From Physcomitrium patens (lineage: Eukaryota > Streptophyta > Bryopsida > Funariales > Funariaceae), in assembly GCF_000002425.4 (NCBI RefSeq), contig NC_037259.1, positions 1,963,218 to 2,027,217 of the forward strand: a DNA stretch of 64,000 nucleotides. Reading direction: 5' to 3'. Position numbers and translations under genes: made by a program. Below the pieces are notes generated by a model, which was not told the DNA's origin, searched no databases, and saw only the letters and a program-made list of their open reading frames with translations. Below, in pieces: positions 61,931 through 64,000 of this stretch. Numbering within the stretch: the first letter of the stretch is position 1; the number at the start of each line of letters is the position of its first letter.

Positions 61931-64000
61931 TTATTTATTGAAGGTAGTAATACATGTTGTTTGAATGACAATTCCATATGTGTATTCTTTGTGATGCTTC
62001 AACATTTTGTTGATTCACTTGTTCAAACGAGCAACTATTAAAATCCCCAGCATTCAACCATCTATGGAACCAAGTAATAGCAAATGTAAAAAGTCACTAC
62101 TTTATAAATTTAGATTATAATGCTAAAAGAGCAAAGCAATGGCATGTGCAAATAGTTCCTAGCTTAAGAATTAAAAAATTTAGAAAATACCACTAAGCAA
62201 CCACCACCCTTGTAACTTGTTATATGGTTAGAAAATCAACCATTTATTGGATTGGAGTTTTTGTTGCTATTATCATGTCATAAATCCCATCTCAATGCAT
62301 ATTAAGGCAATGGTCTCAAATCTTAATGTAATTATTTGCTCAACTTCTCATCACAACCTTGAACATCAACTTACACCACAATAATAACTACAATTGTGTT
62401 GACTATTCAAAACACTATAGATGATAAGTGATTCCTAAAACATTTATTATAGTGTATTTTTATCTAATTCTACCTTTGTTCTCACTTGAATTCCAATCTT
62501 CCATCTAATTCTACTGCAAAATATCTTCACTTTCTATCTAAGAATATAAATGAAATCTAACTTTAATATTTCTTTTTTGTTTTTAATATAAATTTGAATA
62601 TATTAGATATTTATTATATTTAAATTTATCTGAATATATATTTAAATTTTTCAAAAAGTAATATATTAATTTTTATGTAAAAACTTAAAATTATATATAA
62701 TAAAACATTGGATATTCACTAAAAACTACACAATAATTAATCTATGTACAATTTTTATTAATGCTGTATAAAGAATATAATATGCTTTAAATTTAAGTCT
62801 ATTTAATATGAAAAAATGTTATATCACAAATATTGAGTAATATTTAACAATACAATGAAAAATAAACTAAATAAGATTTTAAATGTTAGTTATGAATAAT
62901 AAACATGTGGTTTTAAAATTGATAACATAATTTTATATGTCAAATTAAAATACATAAAGAAATACAATATATTTGTTAACTCTTTGGATAAATTTATGCT
63001 TATAAATCTGTATTCATACTTTTGTTTAAATCCCATCTTTTATATTGAAAGTAAAACTATCAAAGAGTTGAAAATTTAACTCTTTGAATAGATTGATGAA
63101 TTAATATGTCAGTCTCAAATCAAAACATAAGATATTAAATGCTATTATATATATATGCACCTACTCATCTCAACAAGCATGAAATGTTTATATACTTTTG
63201 TATGTTGTAAAATATGATTTCAAATGTATATCATCATTATCTTATTACATATATATATATATATATATATAAATTATGTGTTTGTTTGTTTTGTTTTGTT
63301 TTTTTTGTGTATGTGTATATATATATATATATATTTTATACATTGAATGCAATCTGTGAAAAAGTGACATGGATGCTATTGGACAGTTTTTGTTTCCAAC
63401 TTTGAATTGCTGTAAGCTGAGAACAATATTCTTTTTTGAAGATTAAAATTGAATAGATGTTGTGTATATTTTTGGTTCAATGTAATGGATACATGTTGTC
63501 AAAATATGCAAATTGTGGTCACACAACATGATTTTGCATCTTCAATTAAGGTGTTGACCCAACACATGTCATGACCAGGTCTATACATTTAAACATTGGA
63601 ATCATATATTTTCAAAAAATACAAATATATTATTACTCAAGAATATACATTCAAAAACATTATCTCTATTATAAAACTTATCCAGGGTATAAATCAATGG
63701 GATAAACTAGGGAGACAAATTGGTTTTTTGATTGGCTGCATTACTCAATCATCATTGTTTTTTATCAAAACTTTTGCTTCATTGTTTTTATTAAAACTTA
63801 ACTTAACTTGCCGATTTATTGCACCTTAACAAAACCAATCTTAGACTAAGGTGAAGATATCTTAGAGCTTGCTCAAAAGATGATTGCAACTTCTTTTAAA
63901 ACTTGAAGGTTTCTTTTAATTGGATTCTCCGTTTTGTTAAGAATTTCACTATTTTCATTTTCTTTGACATACATGAGAATTAGAGTTTTTTTCAAGAATC
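61201..64000. other. AT-rich intergenic region
   Basis: No gene is supported. It holds AT microsatellites (about 61897-61925, 63248-63272 and 63316-63334) and a diverged copy of the terminal-inverted-repeat element at 61735-61905. Short open frames at the right end are AT-driven. Confidence 0.6.
61735..61905. mobile_element. MITE-like element, copy B
   Basis: Reads as a diverged reverse-complement copy of 15871-16053. The minus strand gives GAGAATATTGCTAAATTGATCC at its start, then ATCAACCCATTCTAACCAT before an A-run and TTCTCTA, matching the order in copy A. The other end carries the inverted counterpart (TTTACTAAATCGACCTACC). It has no coding capacity. Confidence 0.5.

Overview
The window looks like nuclear DNA of a land plant, most likely a moss of the Physcomitrium type. 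Genes are split by many GT-AG introns and encode plant-style proteins (an F-box/kelch protein, an ALIS/CDC50 subunit, a plant Mediator subunit 30, a plant nucleotidyltransferase, a plant BAT2-type protein). They sit in GC-richer islands separated by very AT-rich stretches holding decayed transposable elements. Species is inferred from style only. No bacterial operons, CRISPR arrays, rRNA or tRNA genes were seen.

Layout: 0-0.7 kb AT-rich spacer. 0.75-4.7 kb (+) F-box/kelch gene with a long 5' leader. 5.7-7.5 kb (-) coiled-coil protein gene convergent with it, possibly with a further exon at 9.4-9.6 kb and a 5' region reaching 11-12 kb. 12.8-14.0 kb (-) intronless ALIS/CDC50 gene. 14.1-24.4 kb AT-rich transposon territory: a small terminal-inverted-repeat element (15.9 kb) and a 6.1-kb Ty3/gypsy chromovirus relic (17.05-23.16 kb) with a perfect 5-bp target duplication, itself split in its reverse transcriptase by a 1.59-kb nested insertion. 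24.4-39.9 kb (+) a 20-exon gene for a 2704-residue BAT2/PRRC2-like protein. 40-46.4 kb AT-rich spacer with a small orphan reading-frame island at 44.3-44.8 kb. 46.5-57.7 kb (-) a 12-exon gene for a 1497-residue nucleotidyltransferase-fold protein. 58.7-61.1 kb (-) MED30. 61.2-64 kb AT-rich spacer with a second copy of the terminal-inverted-repeat element.

Exon structures of the three large genes were worked out by hand. Every junction was checked for splice dinucleotides and reading phase, and all close without a frameshift. The genes do not form a pathway; they are independent housekeeping or regulatory genes (ubiquitin ligase adaptor, lipid flippase subunit, RNA nucleotidyl transfer, Mediator transcription). 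No wholly new biological system is evident. The most informative unannotated structure is the nested, methylation-decayed chromovirus; the splice-site oddities and the orphan frame at 44.3 kb come next.
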